Part shown: one piece after another, positions 1 through 8,573 of the stretch | Numbering within the stretch: position 1 is the stretch's first letter | How the letters are laid out: each line of letters begins with the position of its first letter | Assembly: GCF_001421485.1 (NCBI RefSeq) | Contig: NZ_LMKK01000001.1 | Span: 563,717-627,716, forward strand | Source of the DNA: Agreia sp. Leaf210 | GTDB taxonomy: Bacteria; Actinomycetota; Actinomycetes; Actinomycetales; Microbacteriaceae | Length of the DNA: 64,000 nucleotides | Direction: 5' to 3' | Program-made: the position numbers and the translations under genes | The notes under the pieces: model-generated | What the model saw: only the letters and a program-made list of their open reading frames with translations | What the model was told of the DNA's origin: nothing | Databases searched by the model: none

Positions 1-216
1 GATGCTGAGGTCGAGCACGACGACATCAGACGGCCGTGTGCCGAGGGCGCGAAGGAGGTCGGGAACGGTCAATCCGACGGCGACGACCTCGTATCCCGCC
101 TCGAGGCAGGCGGCCCGGAGCCCGAGGAGGACCGACTCGTGATCGTCGACGATCGCAACGCGCACCGTCGCCTCGGAGAGGCGATCCGCCGAAGCGCTCG
201 TGTCTGCGGGAATCAT
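1..216 (-). CDS. Two-component response regulator, N-terminal part (cut by window edge)
   Basis: Reading leftward from the ATG at 214-216 gives 72 codons of a receiver (REC) domain: about 17 leader residues, then VRVAIVDDHESVLLGLRAA, which carries the acidic DD pair, and VVVLDLSI, whose first Asp is the expected phosphoacceptor. The remaining receiver and any DNA-binding output domain lie outside the window. The DDHE...VLLGLR pattern is typical of NarL/LuxR-type regulators, but the output domain cannot be seen. The start is supported by a strong purine tract (GGAGGGGGGAG) about seven bases upstream. Its histidine kinase is not in the window. Identification as a REC protein is firm; family and target are inference. 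Confidence 0.85.
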   Translation of the reverse strand, partial: MIPADTSASADRLSEATVRVAIVDDHESVLLGLRAACLEAGYEVVAVGLTVPDLLRALGTRPSDVVVLDLSI

Positions 217-279
217 GCTGGCCTCCCCCCTCCAGGTCTCTCCGATCGTAACGGACAGCGTGCGTCGAACGTTGGAGCG

Positions 280-1566
280 TCAGTCTTTGGTGAGAACGGC
301 CACGGATTCGACGTGATGGGTGTGGGGAAAGAGGTCGAAGGCGCGCATCGAGCGCACACGGTAGCCGCCGCGTTCGAACTGTCCGGCGTCACGGGCGAAC
401 GCGACCGGATCGCATGCCACGTAGACGACCTGGGCGACATCGAGCGCCATCAGGGAGTTGACGACCTGCTTGCCCGCCCCCGCGCGCGGCGGATCGAGGA
501 TCACGGTGGCGCGAGACAACCGCTCGCGCTCCGCGGCCTGGGCGTTCTTCTCGAGCTGGCGCAGATAGCGATCGACCCTGTTCGTCTCGGCGTTCGCCCC
601 GATCCACTCGCTGAGGTTCTCGGCGGCGTAGTCGGTCGCCAGCTCGTTGCCTTCGACGCTGGTGATGCGCAGCCCCGCTCCGACCTTCTCCCCGAGCGCG
701 GCGGCGAGGAGCCCGACGCCGCCGTAGAGGTCGAGGTTGAACGCGCTCGGATCGAGGCGGTCGTCGAGGACCTCGCTGCGGATCGCCCGCGAGAGAGTCG
801 AGGCGGCCCCGCGGTGCACCTGCCAGAACCCCTGCTCGTCGAGCAGGAACTCCCGCCCGTCGACCACCTCGGTGATACTCCGTCCACGACGCGCGGCAGT
901 GCGCGAGCCGCGGGCCTTCTCCGGCGTCTCGGTCGACGTCACGAAGCGAGGCGCACCCTGCGACGGCGCGACCAGGTCGATGTAGCCGTCGGCAGGAAAG
1001 TCCGAGCCGTCGACTCGATCGCCGAGCGGAGCCTCGCGCTCGAGCGCGGGCGTCGCCAGCGGAAGGTCGTCGACGGCGATGACCCGATGCGAACGGGCGG
1101 CGAAAGGGCCGACGCGGCCATCGGCATCCACATGCAGCCGCACTCGCGTTCGCCAACCGAGCCCACCGCGTTCGTCGTCACCGTCGACGGCCTCGACCTC
1201 GATGTCGCGCTCGAGACCGGCGAAGCGCTTCAGCGAGTCGACGATGACCTGACGCTTCAGCTCGCGCTGCCACGGCAGGTCGATGTGACCGAACTCCGCG
1301 CCACCGGCCCTGTCGTCGGGGTCGCGGTCGATCGACGCGGCCTGCCACACGTGGGGCACCCGATGCGGCGACGCCTCGAGCACGCGAACGGTGTCGGCCC
1401 TCCAGAACGATGCATGCTCGTCGTCGGTGATGCGTGCGAGCACCCGTTCACCGGGCAGAGAATCCGTGACGAACACCACGCGGCCATCGAGTCGTGCGAC
1501 CGATATTCCGCCGTGGGCTACGTTGGTAATCTCCAGCTCGACCTGTGTTCCCTGCGCGTCAGCCAT
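280..1566 (-). CDS. TrmA/RumA-family 23S rRNA or tRNA (uracil-5-)-methyltransferase lacking Fe-S cysteines
   Basis: A 428-residue SAM-dependent RNA methyltransferase. It has an N-terminal TRAM-like beta-barrel (LEITNVAHGGISVARLDGRV), a central linker, and a C-terminal Rossmann domain with motif I LDLYGGVGLLAA, the catalytic-loop motif VILDPPRAGAG, and YVACDPVAFARD, whose Cys is the expected nucleophile. Family members add a methyl group to C5 of uridine in rRNA or tRNA. The [4Fe-4S] cysteine set of RumA-type enzymes is absent: the segment where it would lie reads HRVPHVWQAASIDRD...GGAEFGH, with no Cys. The start ATG at 1564-1566 gives MADAQGTQ; an upstream in-frame extension is antisense to maf. 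Divergently arranged with maf. The exact substrate base cannot be told from sequence. Confidence 0.88.
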   Translation of the reverse strand: MADAQGTQVELEITNVAHGGISVARLDGRVVFVTDSLPGERVLARITDDEHASFWRADTVRVLEASPHRVPHVWQAASIDRDPDDRAGGAEFGHIDLPWQRELKRQVIVDSLKRFAGLERDIEVEAVDGDDERGGLGWRTRVRLHVDADGRVGPFAARSHRVIAVDDLPLATPALEREAPLGDRVDGSDFPADGYIDLVAPSQGAPRFVTSTETPEKARGSRTAARRGRSITEVVDGREFLLDEQGFWQVHRGAASTLSRAIRSEVLDDRLDPSAFNLDLYGGVGLLAAALGEKVGAGLRITSVEGNELATDYAAENLSEWIGANAETNRVDRYLRQLEKNAQAAERERLSRATVILDPPRAGAGKQVVNSLMALDVAQVVYVACDPVAFARDAGQFERGGYRVRSMRAFDLFPHTHHVESVAVLTKD

Positions 1567-1602
1567 GGTTCGAGCATCCCATACGAAAGGGCGGTGCTCT
1601 CC

Positions 1603-2247
1603 GTGCGCCTCTATCTCGCATCCACCTCGCCGGCTCGCCTCTCCCTGCTGAGGCAGGTCGGCATCGAACCCGTCGTCGTGCCATCGAACGTCGACGAAGA
1701 GGCCGCGGTGCGGCTCGCGACCGACTCCAACGGCGAACTGGATGCCTCGGCGATGGTCACGCTGCTGGCCAGACTGAAGGCCGAGGCCATTCTCGGCCAG
1801 CAGCCGGATGGCGAGACGATCGACGGCGTGATTCTCGGCGGCGATTCGGCCTTCGAGCTCGACGGCATCATCTACGGCAAGCCTCATGAGCCCCAGATCG
1901 CCCGCGAGCGGTGGCTCGAGCAGCGCGGCAAGACGGGCACGCTGCACTCGGGGCACTGGATCATCGAGGTGAAGAACGGCGAGCCCGCCAGGGCGCTCGG
2001 GGCCACGGCTCACGCGTCGGTGGAGTTCGCCGCCGACATAAGCGAGCAGGAGATCGACGCGTATGTGGCGAGCGGCGAACCTCTGCAGGTGGCCGGAGCG
2101 TTCACGGTCGACGGCCTCGCGGCGCCGTTCATCCGGTCGGTCACCGGGGCCCCGTCCACGGTGATCGGCATGTCGCTGCCGACGCTGCGCACGATGCTGG
2201 CCGAGCTCGATGTCGACATGATGTCGCTTCGGAACATCGACCGATAA
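1603..2247 (+). CDS. maf: Maf family nucleotide pyrophosphatase
   Basis: A 214-residue Maf/HAM1-fold nucleoside triphosphate pyrophosphatase, hydrolysing non-canonical or excess NTPs to NMP and PPi. The N-terminal signature RLYLASTSPARLSLLRQ (P-loop-like S-T-S-P-A-R), the metal/catalytic GGDSAFELDG, and the GKP motif (IIYGKPHEP) are present, followed by the conserved SGEPLQVAGAFTVDG region. The GTG at 1603 is chosen because the family starts immediately before RLYLAS; a GTG at 1594 would add three residues (VLS) and cannot be excluded, since the weak GAAAGG at 1585-1590 sits between the two ideal spacings. Head-to-head with the uridine methyltransferase gene, roughly 35 bases apart, and upstream of accA3; in Actinobacteria maf commonly lies near acyl-CoA carboxylase genes. 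Confidence 0.88.
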   Translation: MRLYLASTSPARLSLLRQVGIEPVVVPSNVDEEAAVRLATDSNGELDASAMVTLLARLKAEAILGQQPDGETIDGVILGGDSAFELDGIIYGKPHEPQIARERWLEQRGKTGTLHSGHWIIEVKNGEPARALGATAHASVEFAADISEQEIDAYVASGEPLQVAGAFTVDGLAAPFIRSVTGAPSTVIGMSLPTLRTMLAELDVDMMSLRNIDR

Positions 2248-2329
2248 GAGGTTCCCACAGGGTCTACACGGCATTTTTGTTCGTGTCTGCCAAAGGAGGG
2301 CAACCTCGGCCCAATAGGCTGGGTGGATT

Positions 2330-4102
2330 ATGCCGCGCATCACCAAGGTACTCATAGCCAACAGAGGCGAGATCGCAGTCCGGGTCATCCGGGCCGCCAA
2401 AGACTCCGGAATCGGATCGGTGGCCGTCTACGCCGACCAGGACCGAGACGCTCTGCACGCCCAGCTCGCCGACGAGGCGTACGCGCTCGAGGGCACGACG
2501 AGTGCCGAGACCTATCTCGTCATTCCGAAGATCCTCTCGATCGCGCGGCGAAGCGGCGCAGACGCCGTACACCCCGGCTACGGGTTCCTCGCCGAGAACG
2601 CCGCGTTCGCGCAAGCGGTGATCGATGCCGGGCTCGTCTGGATCGGGCCCTCGCCCGCAGCCATCGAGAAGCTCGGCGACAAGGTCTCCGCTCGGCACGT
2701 GGCAGAGAAGGTCGGCGCTCCCCTCGCCCCCGGCACGCTCGACCCCGTCAGCGGCGCCGACGAGGTGCTCGAGTTCGTGGCACAGCACGGCCTCCCCGTC
2801 GCCATCAAGGCAGCTTTCGGCGGCGGTGGCCGCGGCCTCAAGATCGCCTACACCGAAGACGAGATCGTCGAGCAGTTCGAGTCGGCCACCCGCGAGGCGA
2901 TCGCCGCCTTCGGTCGCGGCGAGTGCTTCGTCGAGAAGTATCTCGACAAGCCCCGCCACGTCGAGACCCAGTGCCTCGCCGACGCGCACGGCAACGTCGT
3001 CGTCGTCTCGACCCGCGACTGCTCGCTGCAGCGTCGCCATCAGAAGCTCGTCGAGGAGGCCCCGGCCCCGTTCCTCACCGACGCCCAGAATGCCGAGCTG
3101 TATCGCGCATCCAAAGCCATTCTCAAAGAGGTCGGCTACGTGGGCGCCGGAACCTGTGAGTTCCTCGTCGCCGCCGACGGAACGGTGTCGTTCCTCGAGG
3201 TGAACACCCGTCTGCAGGTCGAGCACCCCGTCTCAGAAGAGGTCACGGGAATCGACCTGGTGCGCGAGCAGTTCCGCCTCGCCGAGGGCGGCGTCCTCGA
3301 CTACGACGACCCGGTGCCCCACGGCCACTCCTTCGAGTTCCGCATCAACGGCGAAGACGCCGGCCGCGGATTCCTTCCGAGCCCGGGCCCCATTCACACG
3401 TTCAACGCCCCCGGCGGCCCCGGCGTGCGCATCGACGCGGGCATCAGAGCCGGCGACGTGATCTCGGGCTCGTTCGACTCGCTTCTGGCCAAGCTCATCG
3501 TCACGGGCAGTTCACGCGAGGACGCTCTCGAGCGCTCGCGTCGCGCACTCGACGAGTTCGAGGTGCTCGGCCTGCCCACCGTGCTGCCGTTCCACCGGTC
3601 GATCGTGCGCGACCCGGCCTTCGCCCCCGCAGACGGCCAGCCGTTCTCCATCTTCACCCGGTGGATCGAGACCGAGTACGTCAACGACATCGAGGCGTGG
3701 TCGGGTGAGCTCGACGACTCCGCTCCCGCGGCCGAACGAACGACCGTGGTGCTCGAGGTCGACGGAAAGCGCGTCACCGTCGCGATGCCCGCCACCTTCG
3801 GCGGCGGTTCCTCGGCCGCGCGCTCGGCGACGTCGGGCTCCGCGCCGAAGCGCCGTGGTTCCTCGGCAGGGTTCTCGTCAGCGACGGGCAACTCGGTCAA
3901 GGCGCCGATGCAGGCCACGATCGTGAAGATCGCGGTCGCCGAGGGTGACGCGGTCGTCAAGGGCGATCTCGTGCTCGTGCTCGAGGCCATGAAGATGGAG
4001 CAGCCCATCGCTGCCCACAAAGACGGCACGATCGCGAACATCGCAGCCGCGGTCGGTGCCACGGTGTCATCGGGCACCGTGCTGCTCGACATCGCCGACT
4101 AG
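2330..4102 (+). CDS. accA3: Acetyl/propionyl-CoA carboxylase alpha subunit (biotin carboxylase + BCCP)
   Basis: A 590-residue biotin-dependent acyl-CoA carboxylase alpha chain. The biotin carboxylase domain occupies about residues 1-450 (start [23 protein letters not shown]-grasp glycine loop [11 protein letters not shown], metal/bicarbonate segment [20 protein letters not shown]). A Ser/Ala/Pro linker follows, then the biotinyl domain with EAMKMEQPI, the biotinylated lysine being about K555. It supplies carboxybiotin to separate AccD-type beta subunits (not in the window) to make malonyl- or methylmalonyl-CoA. Full length for the actinobacterial AccA3 family. It converges with the quinone reductase gene, with an inverted repeat between them. 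A TAGGCT box lies at 2315-2320, nine bases before the ATG, and a weak GGGTGG precedes the start. Confidence 0.95.
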   Translation: MPRITKVLIANRGEIAVRVIRAAKDSGIGSVAVYADQDRDALHAQLADEAYALEGTTSAETYLVIPKILSIARRSGADAVHPGYGFLAENAAFAQAVIDAGLVWIGPSPAAIEKLGDKVSARHVAEKVGAPLAPGTLDPVSGADEVLEFVAQHGLPVAIKAAFGGGGRGLKIAYTEDEIVEQFESATREAIAAFGRGECFVEKYLDKPRHVETQCLADAHGNVVVVSTRDCSLQRRHQKLVEEAPAPFLTDAQNAELYRASKAILKEVGYVGAGTCEFLVAADGTVSFLEVNTRLQVEHPVSEEVTGIDLVREQFRLAEGGVLDYDDPVPHGHSFEFRINGEDAGRGFLPSPGPIHTFNAPGGPGVRIDAGIRAGDVISGSFDSLLAKLIVTGSSREDALERSRRALDEFEVLGLPTVLPFHRSIVRDPAFAPADGQPFSIFTRWIETEYVNDIEAWSGELDDSAPAAERTTVVLEVDGKRVTVAMPATFGGGSSAARSATSGSAPKRRGSSAGFSSATGNSVKAPMQATIVKIAVAEGDAVVKGDLVLVLEAMKMEQPIAAHKDGTIANIAAAVGATVSSGTVLLDIAD

Positions 4103-4112
4103 GTAGTCTCGC

Positions 4113-4168
4113 TCCCTGAGCTTGTCGAAGGGGCAGCCGCTGACGGTTCCCTTCGACAAGCTCAGGGA
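4113..4168. repeat. Perfect 20-bp inverted repeat (REP-like / bidirectional terminator)
   Basis: Arms 4113-4132 and 4149-4168 are exact reverse complements (core CCCTGAGCTTGTCGAAGGG) with a 16-base loop, placed between two convergent genes, so it could end transcription from both sides. A single arm with one substitution (CAAG to CGAG) recurs at 16752-16775 beside deoA/cdd, which makes it look like a dispersed repeat rather than a unique terminator. Motifs of this TTCGACAAGCTCAGGG type recur in many high-GC genomes as far as I recall. Confidence 0.85.
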
Positions 4169-4206
4169 ACGGAATCCGCCTGCCTTCGTCGCGGGGCTAC
4201 TCGATG

Positions 4207-5643
4207 CTAGAGGACGATGTGCATCGCTCGGGCAGCGTCTGAGATGCTGCCCGAGAGCGAGGGGTACACGCTGAACGCGCGCGATACCGCGTCGACCGTG
4301 AGGCGGTGCTCAACGGCGAGCGCGATGGGGAAGATGAGCTCGGACGCGTTGGGAGCCACGACGACACCGCCGATGACCGTGCCGGAGCCCGTGCGTGCGA
4401 AGAGCTTCACGAAGCCCTCCTTGATGCCCATCATCTTGGCGCGAGGATTCTCCGACAGGGGGAGCTTGTAGATGTCGCCCTGAGCGATGCCCTCTTCGAT
4501 CTGGCGCTGGGTCCAGCCGACGGTGGCGATCTGGGGCTGCGTGAAGATGTTCGACGACACGTTGCGAAGCTCGGTCGGATTGACCGCGTCGCCCATGGCG
4601 TGGAACACGGCCGTGCGGCCCTGCATCGACGCGACGGATGCGAGGGGCAGGAAGGTCGTGCAGTCGCCGGCCGCGTAGATCGATGGCATCGACGTGCGGG
4701 CGACCCGGTTGACGCGGATGTGCCCCGACTCCGTGAGCTGCACGCCGGCCTCGGCCAGTCCGATGCCCTCGGTGTTCGGGATCGAGCCGACGGCCATGAG
4801 GCAGTGGCTGCCCTCGACGGTGCGACCATCCGACAGAGTCGCGACGACACCCTTGTCGGTGCGCACGACGGAGTCTGCTCGAGACTTCGAGAGCACGGTC
4901 ATGCCGTTGCGCTTGAAGACATTCTCGATCACCGCGGCGGCGTCGGCGTCTTCGCCGGGAAGAACCTGGTCGCGGCTCGAGATGAGCGTGACCTTCGAGC
5001 CGAGCGCGGTGTAGGCCGACGCGAACTCGGCTCCGGTCACACCTGACCCGACCACGATGAGGTGCTCGGGAACCGTCTTCAGCGTGTAGAGCTGGGTCCA
5101 GGTGAAGATGCGTTCCCCGTCGGGCACCGCCGACGAGAGGATGCGGGGGCTCGCGCCGACCGAGACGACGATGGTGTCGGCCTCGATCTCGTCGAAGTCT
5201 GTGCCCTCCTCGCCCTTCGAGGTCGAGACGATCACGGAGTTGGGGCCATCGAGACGGCCCTCGCCGGTGACGACGCGCACGCCCGAGCGGATGAGACTGG
5301 ACTTCATGTCTTCGGACTGCTGCCGCGCGAGGCCCAGGAGGCGCTTGTTCACCGCGGCCAGGTTCACGGCGATCTCCGGGCGCACGGGTTTTCCGGTTCC
5401 GCCGCGCGTGAAGAACTGCACGCCGAGATCGGCGGCCTCGCCGATGGCGTTCGTGGCCTCGGCCGTGGCGATGAGCGTCTTCGACGGAACGACGTCGGTC
5501 AGAACGGCGGAACCGCCCACGCCGACCCGTTCGATCAGAGTGACGTCGGCGCCCAGCTGAGCTCCCGCAATAGCGGCGTCGTAGCCGCCCGGACCGCCGC
5601 CGAGGACGGCGATTCTCTGCTTGCGCTCGAACTCATAGACCAT
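4207..5643 (-). CDS. lpdA: NAD(P)H-quinone dehydrogenase, LpdA-type flavoprotein
   Basis: A 478-residue pyridine-nucleotide-disulphide-oxidoreductase fold protein: FAD-binding GGGPGGYDAA (about residues 15-24), a second NAD(P)-binding site VVGSGVTGAEFA, the FAD C-terminal motif YAAGDCT, and a dimerisation domain with ENPRAKMMGIKEGFVK. The redox-active CxxxxC of dihydrolipoamide dehydrogenase is missing: GGSAVLTDVVPSK (43-55) has Ala and Val where the cysteines should be. This matches Mycobacterium LpdA (Rv3303c-type) quinone reductases, not lipoamide dehydrogenase. ATG 5641-5643 is chosen because GGGAG lies about ten bases upstream; the ATG three codons earlier (5652) would sit on top of that site. 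Convergent with accA3, divergent from the purine phosphorylase gene. Confidence 0.9.
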   Translation of the reverse strand: MVYEFERKQRIAVLGGGPGGYDAAIAGAQLGADVTLIERVGVGGSAVLTDVVPSKTLIATAEATNAIGEAADLGVQFFTRGGTGKPVRPEIAVNLAAVNKRLLGLARQQSEDMKSSLIRSGVRVVTGEGRLDGPNSVIVSTSKGEEGTDFDEIEADTIVVSVGASPRILSSAVPDGERIFTWTQLYTLKTVPEHLIVVGSGVTGAEFASAYTALGSKVTLISSRDQVLPGEDADAAAVIENVFKRNGMTVLSKSRADSVVRTDKGVVATLSDGRTVEGSHCLMAVGSIPNTEGIGLAEAGVQLTESGHIRVNRVARTSMPSIYAAGDCTTFLPLASVASMQGRTAVFHAMGDAVNPTELRNVSSNIFTQPQIATVGWTQRQIEEGIAQGDIYKLPLSENPRAKMMGIKEGFVKLFARTGSGTVIGGVVVAPNASELIFPIALAVEHRLTVDAVSRAFSVYPSLSGSISDAARAMHIVL

Positions 5644-5729
5644 GACGGCCATTCTCCCGTGTCGCGCGGGCCACCGCCAAACCCGCCGCCCCGCGCATCG
5701 GCCATCCGCCGGTGAACACCGCGTTAATC

Positions 5730-5735
5730 TAAGGT
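5730..5735 (+). promoter_or_regulatory. -10 box TAAGGT, leaderless-type, for pnp
   Basis: TAAGGT ends six bases before the ATG at 5742, the spacing of leaderless actinobacterial promoters. The same bases also read as a Shine-Dalgarno-like AAGGTGG, so either reading is possible; a second candidate TAATCT lies at 5725-5730. Confidence 0.5.
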
Positions 5736-5741
5736 GGTTCA

Positions 5742-6575
5742 ATGCTCACCACGACAGCCAATCCTCTCGATTCCTCCGATGCCGATCCCTTCGAGATCGC
5801 CCGCGAAGCGGCGGCTCAGATCGCCGAGAAGACGGGCATCGCCCGTCACGACATCGCCCTGACCCTCGGCAGCGGATGGGGCAAGGCCGCCGACCTCCTC
5901 GGCGAGACCATCGCCACGGTGGATGCGACGGAGATCGTGGGATTCTCGGCCTCGGCCGTTCCCGGCCACGGCGGCACGCTGCGCTCGATCGCGCTGCCGA
6001 ACGGAAAGCACGCCCTCGTGATCGGTGCACGCACCCACTATTACGAGAACCACGGCGTGAGGCGCGTCGTGCACAGCGTGCGCACCGCGGCGGCCACGGG
6101 CGCCACGACCATGATCCTCACGAACGGGGCCGGCGGCATCCGTGAGACCTGGACCCCGGGAACACCCGTTCTCATCAGCGACCACATCAACCTCACGGCC
6201 GACTCGCCGCTCGAGGGCGCCACGTTCATCGACCTCACCGACCTGTACTCGAGCCGCCTGCGCGACATCGCCCGCACCGTCGACGCCGATCTCGACGAAG
6301 GCGTCTACGTGCAGTTCCGTGGGCCGCACTACGAGACCCCCGCCGAGGTGCAGATGGCGAAGGCGATCGGCGGACACATCGTGGGCATGTCGACCGCGCT
6401 CGAGGCCATCGCGGCTCGCCAGTCCGGCATGGAGATCCTCGGAATGTCGCTCATCACCAACCTGGCCGCGGGAATCCAGAAGACCCCGCTGAGCCACGAA
6501 GAGGTCATCGAGGCCGGTCGAAACGCCGAGGGCCGGATCGGGTCGCTCCTCGCTCGGATCGTGGGTGAACTGTGA
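5742..6575 (+). CDS. punA: Purine-nucleoside phosphorylase
   Basis: A 277-residue trimeric-type (PNP/MTAP family) purine nucleoside phosphorylase, catalysing purine (deoxy)nucleoside + phosphate to base + (deoxy)ribose-1-phosphate. Visible signatures: ALTLGSGWGKAAD (phosphate-binding), VPGHGG, the family pattern ILTNGAGGIRETW...GTPVLISDHINLT, the base/sugar segment FRGPHYETPAEVQ, and GMSTALEAIAARQ. The length matches low-mass PNPs. Its stop overlaps the GTG of the next gene by four bases, so phosphorolysis and the sugar-phosphate mutase are translationally coupled: ribose-1-phosphate from this enzyme is a natural substrate for the downstream mutase. First gene of the nucleoside-salvage island. 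Confidence 0.93.
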   Translation: MLTTTANPLDSSDADPFEIAREAAAQIAEKTGIARHDIALTLGSGWGKAADLLGETIATVDATEIVGFSASAVPGHGGTLRSIALPNGKHALVIGARTHYYENHGVRRVVHSVRTAAATGATTMILTNGAGGIRETWTPGTPVLISDHINLTADSPLEGATFIDLTDLYSSRLRDIARTVDADLDEGVYVQFRGPHYETPAEVQMAKAIGGHIVGMSTALEAIAARQSGMEILGMSLITNLAAGIQKTPLSHEEVIEAGRNAEGRIGSLLARIVGEL

Positions 6576-8272
6576 GCGATTCCGAGCTGCTCGAGGCGGC
6601 TCGCGCGTGGATCGCGCAGGACCCCGACGCCGAGACGCGCGCCGAGCTGTCGGCGCTGATCGACGGTGCCGCCGCGGGTGACCCTTCGTCTCTCGACGAT
6701 CTGCGCGACCGCTTCGAATCTCGCCTCGCCTTCGGCACGGCCGGGCTGCGAGGCGAGATCGCCGCGGGCCCCAACCGCATGAACCGCGTGCTGGTGTCGC
6801 AGGCCGCGGCAGGCCTCGCCGCCTATCTGCTCGAACGCGCCTCCGAGGGTGACAGTACGAGCGTCGTCATCGGCTATGACGGGCGCAAGAACTCGGCCGT
6901 CTTCGCGACCGACACGGCCGAGATCATGGCGGGTGCCGGCATCCGGGCCATTCTGTTGCCGCGTCTGCTGCCGACCCCGCTCGTGGCGTTCGCCGTGCGG
7001 CATCTCGACGTGAGCGCCGGCGTCATGGTGACGGCCTCGCACAACCCGCCGAACGACAACGGCTACAAGGTCTACCTGGGCGGTGCCGATCAGGGCTCGC
7101 AGATCGTGTCGCCCGCCGACGCCGAGATCGCCGAGCAGATCCTCCGGGTCGCGGCAGAAGAGAACGTTCTCGAGTTGCCGCGCTCGGACGCGTACGAGAT
7201 CGCACCCGAATCGGTCGTCGATGCCTACGTGGCACAGACCGCCGCACTCGCCGCGAGGCCGACCGTTCAGCCGAAGGTCGTGTACACGGCGATGCACGGA
7301 GTGGGCTGGCAGACGTTCCGATCGGTGCTCGAGGCCGCCGGATTCGACGAGCCCACGGTCGTGCGCCAGCAGATCGACCCCGACTCCGCCTTCCCGACCG
7401 TCTCGTTCCCCAATCCCGAGGAGCCGGGTGCGCTCGACCTCGCTTTCCAGACCGCCCGCGAGGTCGACGCCGACCTGGTGATCGCGAACGACCCCGACGC
7501 CGACAGGCTGGCCATCGCCATCCGTGATTCGTCGTCACCGGCCACGTTCCGCGCGCTCACCGGCAACGAGGTGGGCGCGCTGCTCGGCTGGCGTGCCGCC
7601 GAGCTTCTGGATGCCGCGGCGCACGACGAGCAGACGGCCTCGGGCACCTTGGCCTGCTCGATCGTGTCGTCGCCCGCGTTGCGCGCGGTCGCCGCCGCAT
7701 ACGGACTCGAGTTCGCCGAGACGCTCACCGGATTCAAGTGGGTCTCCCGCACTCCCGAACTCGCGTTCGGCTTCGAAGAGGCGCTCGGCTATCTCGTCAA
7801 CCCGTCGACCGTTCGCGACAAAGACGGGATCTCGGCCGCTCTGGCGCTACTCGACCTGGCCAGCGGACTCGCGGCTCGCGGTCTCACCCTCGACGACCAG
7901 CTCGACGCGTTCAGCATGCGCTTCGGCCACTTCGCGTCGGGTCAGGTGTCGGTGCGAGTCACCGATCTGTCGCAGATCACCCGGGTGATGGCGAGGCTCC
8001 GGGCCGAACCTCCCGCCGAGATCGGCGGCATCCGCGTCTCGAGCATCGACGACCTGCTCGGCACCGACGGGGCCCTCCCCACGTCAGACGTTCTGCGCAT
8101 CCACCTCGACGACGGCTCGCGCGTGATGGTGCGCCCCAGCGGTACGGAGCCGAAGCTCAAGGTCTACCTCGACACGCAATCGAGCGATGGAACCCTCGAG
8201 GAACGTCGAGCCACGGCCGTCGCCGCGCTCGAACAACTCGAAGAGGGCGTACGCACGCTCATCGCCGAGTAA
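6572..8272 (+). CDS. pmmB: Phospho-sugar mutase (phosphomannomutase/phosphopentomutase, PmmB type)
   Basis: A 566-residue alpha-D-phosphohexomutase superfamily enzyme. The phosphoserine loop is TASHNPPNDNGYKVY (catalytic Ser about residue 156), the metal loop NDPDADRLAIA, the sugar-binding loop GFEEALGY, and the phosphate-binding C-terminal loop RPSGTEPKLKVYL. This long subgroup is annotated PmmB in Actinobacteria and can act on hexose or pentose phosphates. The GTG start at 6572 overlaps the PNP stop (GTGA), placing it in one operon with PNP, which favours a role converting ribose-1-P to ribose-5-P, although mannose-phosphate activity is equally allowed by sequence. It converges directly on the PTS IIB gene, four bases away. 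Confidence 0.9.
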   Translation: MSDSELLEAARAWIAQDPDAETRAELSALIDGAAAGDPSSLDDLRDRFESRLAFGTAGLRGEIAAGPNRMNRVLVSQAAAGLAAYLLERASEGDSTSVVIGYDGRKNSAVFATDTAEIMAGAGIRAILLPRLLPTPLVAFAVRHLDVSAGVMVTASHNPPNDNGYKVYLGGADQGSQIVSPADAEIAEQILRVAAEENVLELPRSDAYEIAPESVVDAYVAQTAALAARPTVQPKVVYTAMHGVGWQTFRSVLEAAGFDEPTVVRQQIDPDSAFPTVSFPNPEEPGALDLAFQTAREVDADLVIANDPDADRLAIAIRDSSSPATFRALTGNEVGALLGWRAAELLDAAAHDEQTASGTLACSIVSSPALRAVAAAYGLEFAETLTGFKWVSRTPELAFGFEEALGYLVNPSTVRDKDGISAALALLDLASGLAARGLTLDDQLDAFSMRFGHFASGQVSVRVTDLSQITRVMARLRAEPPAEIGGIRVSSIDDLLGTDGALPTSDVLRIHLDDGSRVMVRPSGTEPKLKVYLDTQSSDGTLEERRATAVAALEQLEEGVRTLIAE

Positions 8273-8276
8273 CGGG

Positions 8277-8549
8277 TCAGCCGAGGGCGATCTCGAGCTT
8301 GCGGGTGATCTCGTCGAGATCGAAGTAGTTCTCGATCACGACGATGTCGGCGTAGGTCTTGCCGATGAACTTCACGAGCTCGGGCGACGCCAGAATCACC
8401 TGCGCGTCTTCTGCGGCGACGGTGAGACCGGCGATGTCGGTGGCCTCGATATCGGCCTCGATGCCCAGTCGGATGAGGGCACGTTCGGCATTGACTTTGA
8501 GGATGGCCGAGGTGCCGATGCCTGCTCCGCAGAAGGCGATGATCTTCAT
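8277..8549 (-). CDS. PTS system EIIB component (Ula/lactose-like small IIB)
   Basis: A 90-residue stand-alone phosphotransferase IIB domain: MKIIAFCGAGIGTSAILK places the phosphoacceptor Cys at residue 7 in the C-G-A-G-I-G-T-S phosphate loop typical of ascorbate/galactitol-type IIB proteins. It would take phosphate from the adjacent IIA and pass it to the sugar held by a IIC membrane protein, but no IIC is encoded in this window. Last gene of the leftward add-IIA-IIB run, 24 bases after IIA. A TATCGT box (8557-8562) lies seven bases before the start, so a separate leaderless transcript is possible. The transported substrate cannot be deduced. Confidence 0.85.
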   Translation of the reverse strand: MKIIAFCGAGIGTSAILKVNAERALIRLGIEADIEATDIAGLTVAAEDAQVILASPELVKFIGKTYADIVVIENYFDLDEITRKLEIALG

Positions 8550-8573
8550 AGGGTCAACGATAGTGGGCGGGGA

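Noticed and set aside
139-1602. Long open frame running into maf from upstream
   Set aside because: It is antisense to the uridine methyltransferase gene; family homology of Maf begins only at RLYLAS, so the extension is a GC-bias artefact.
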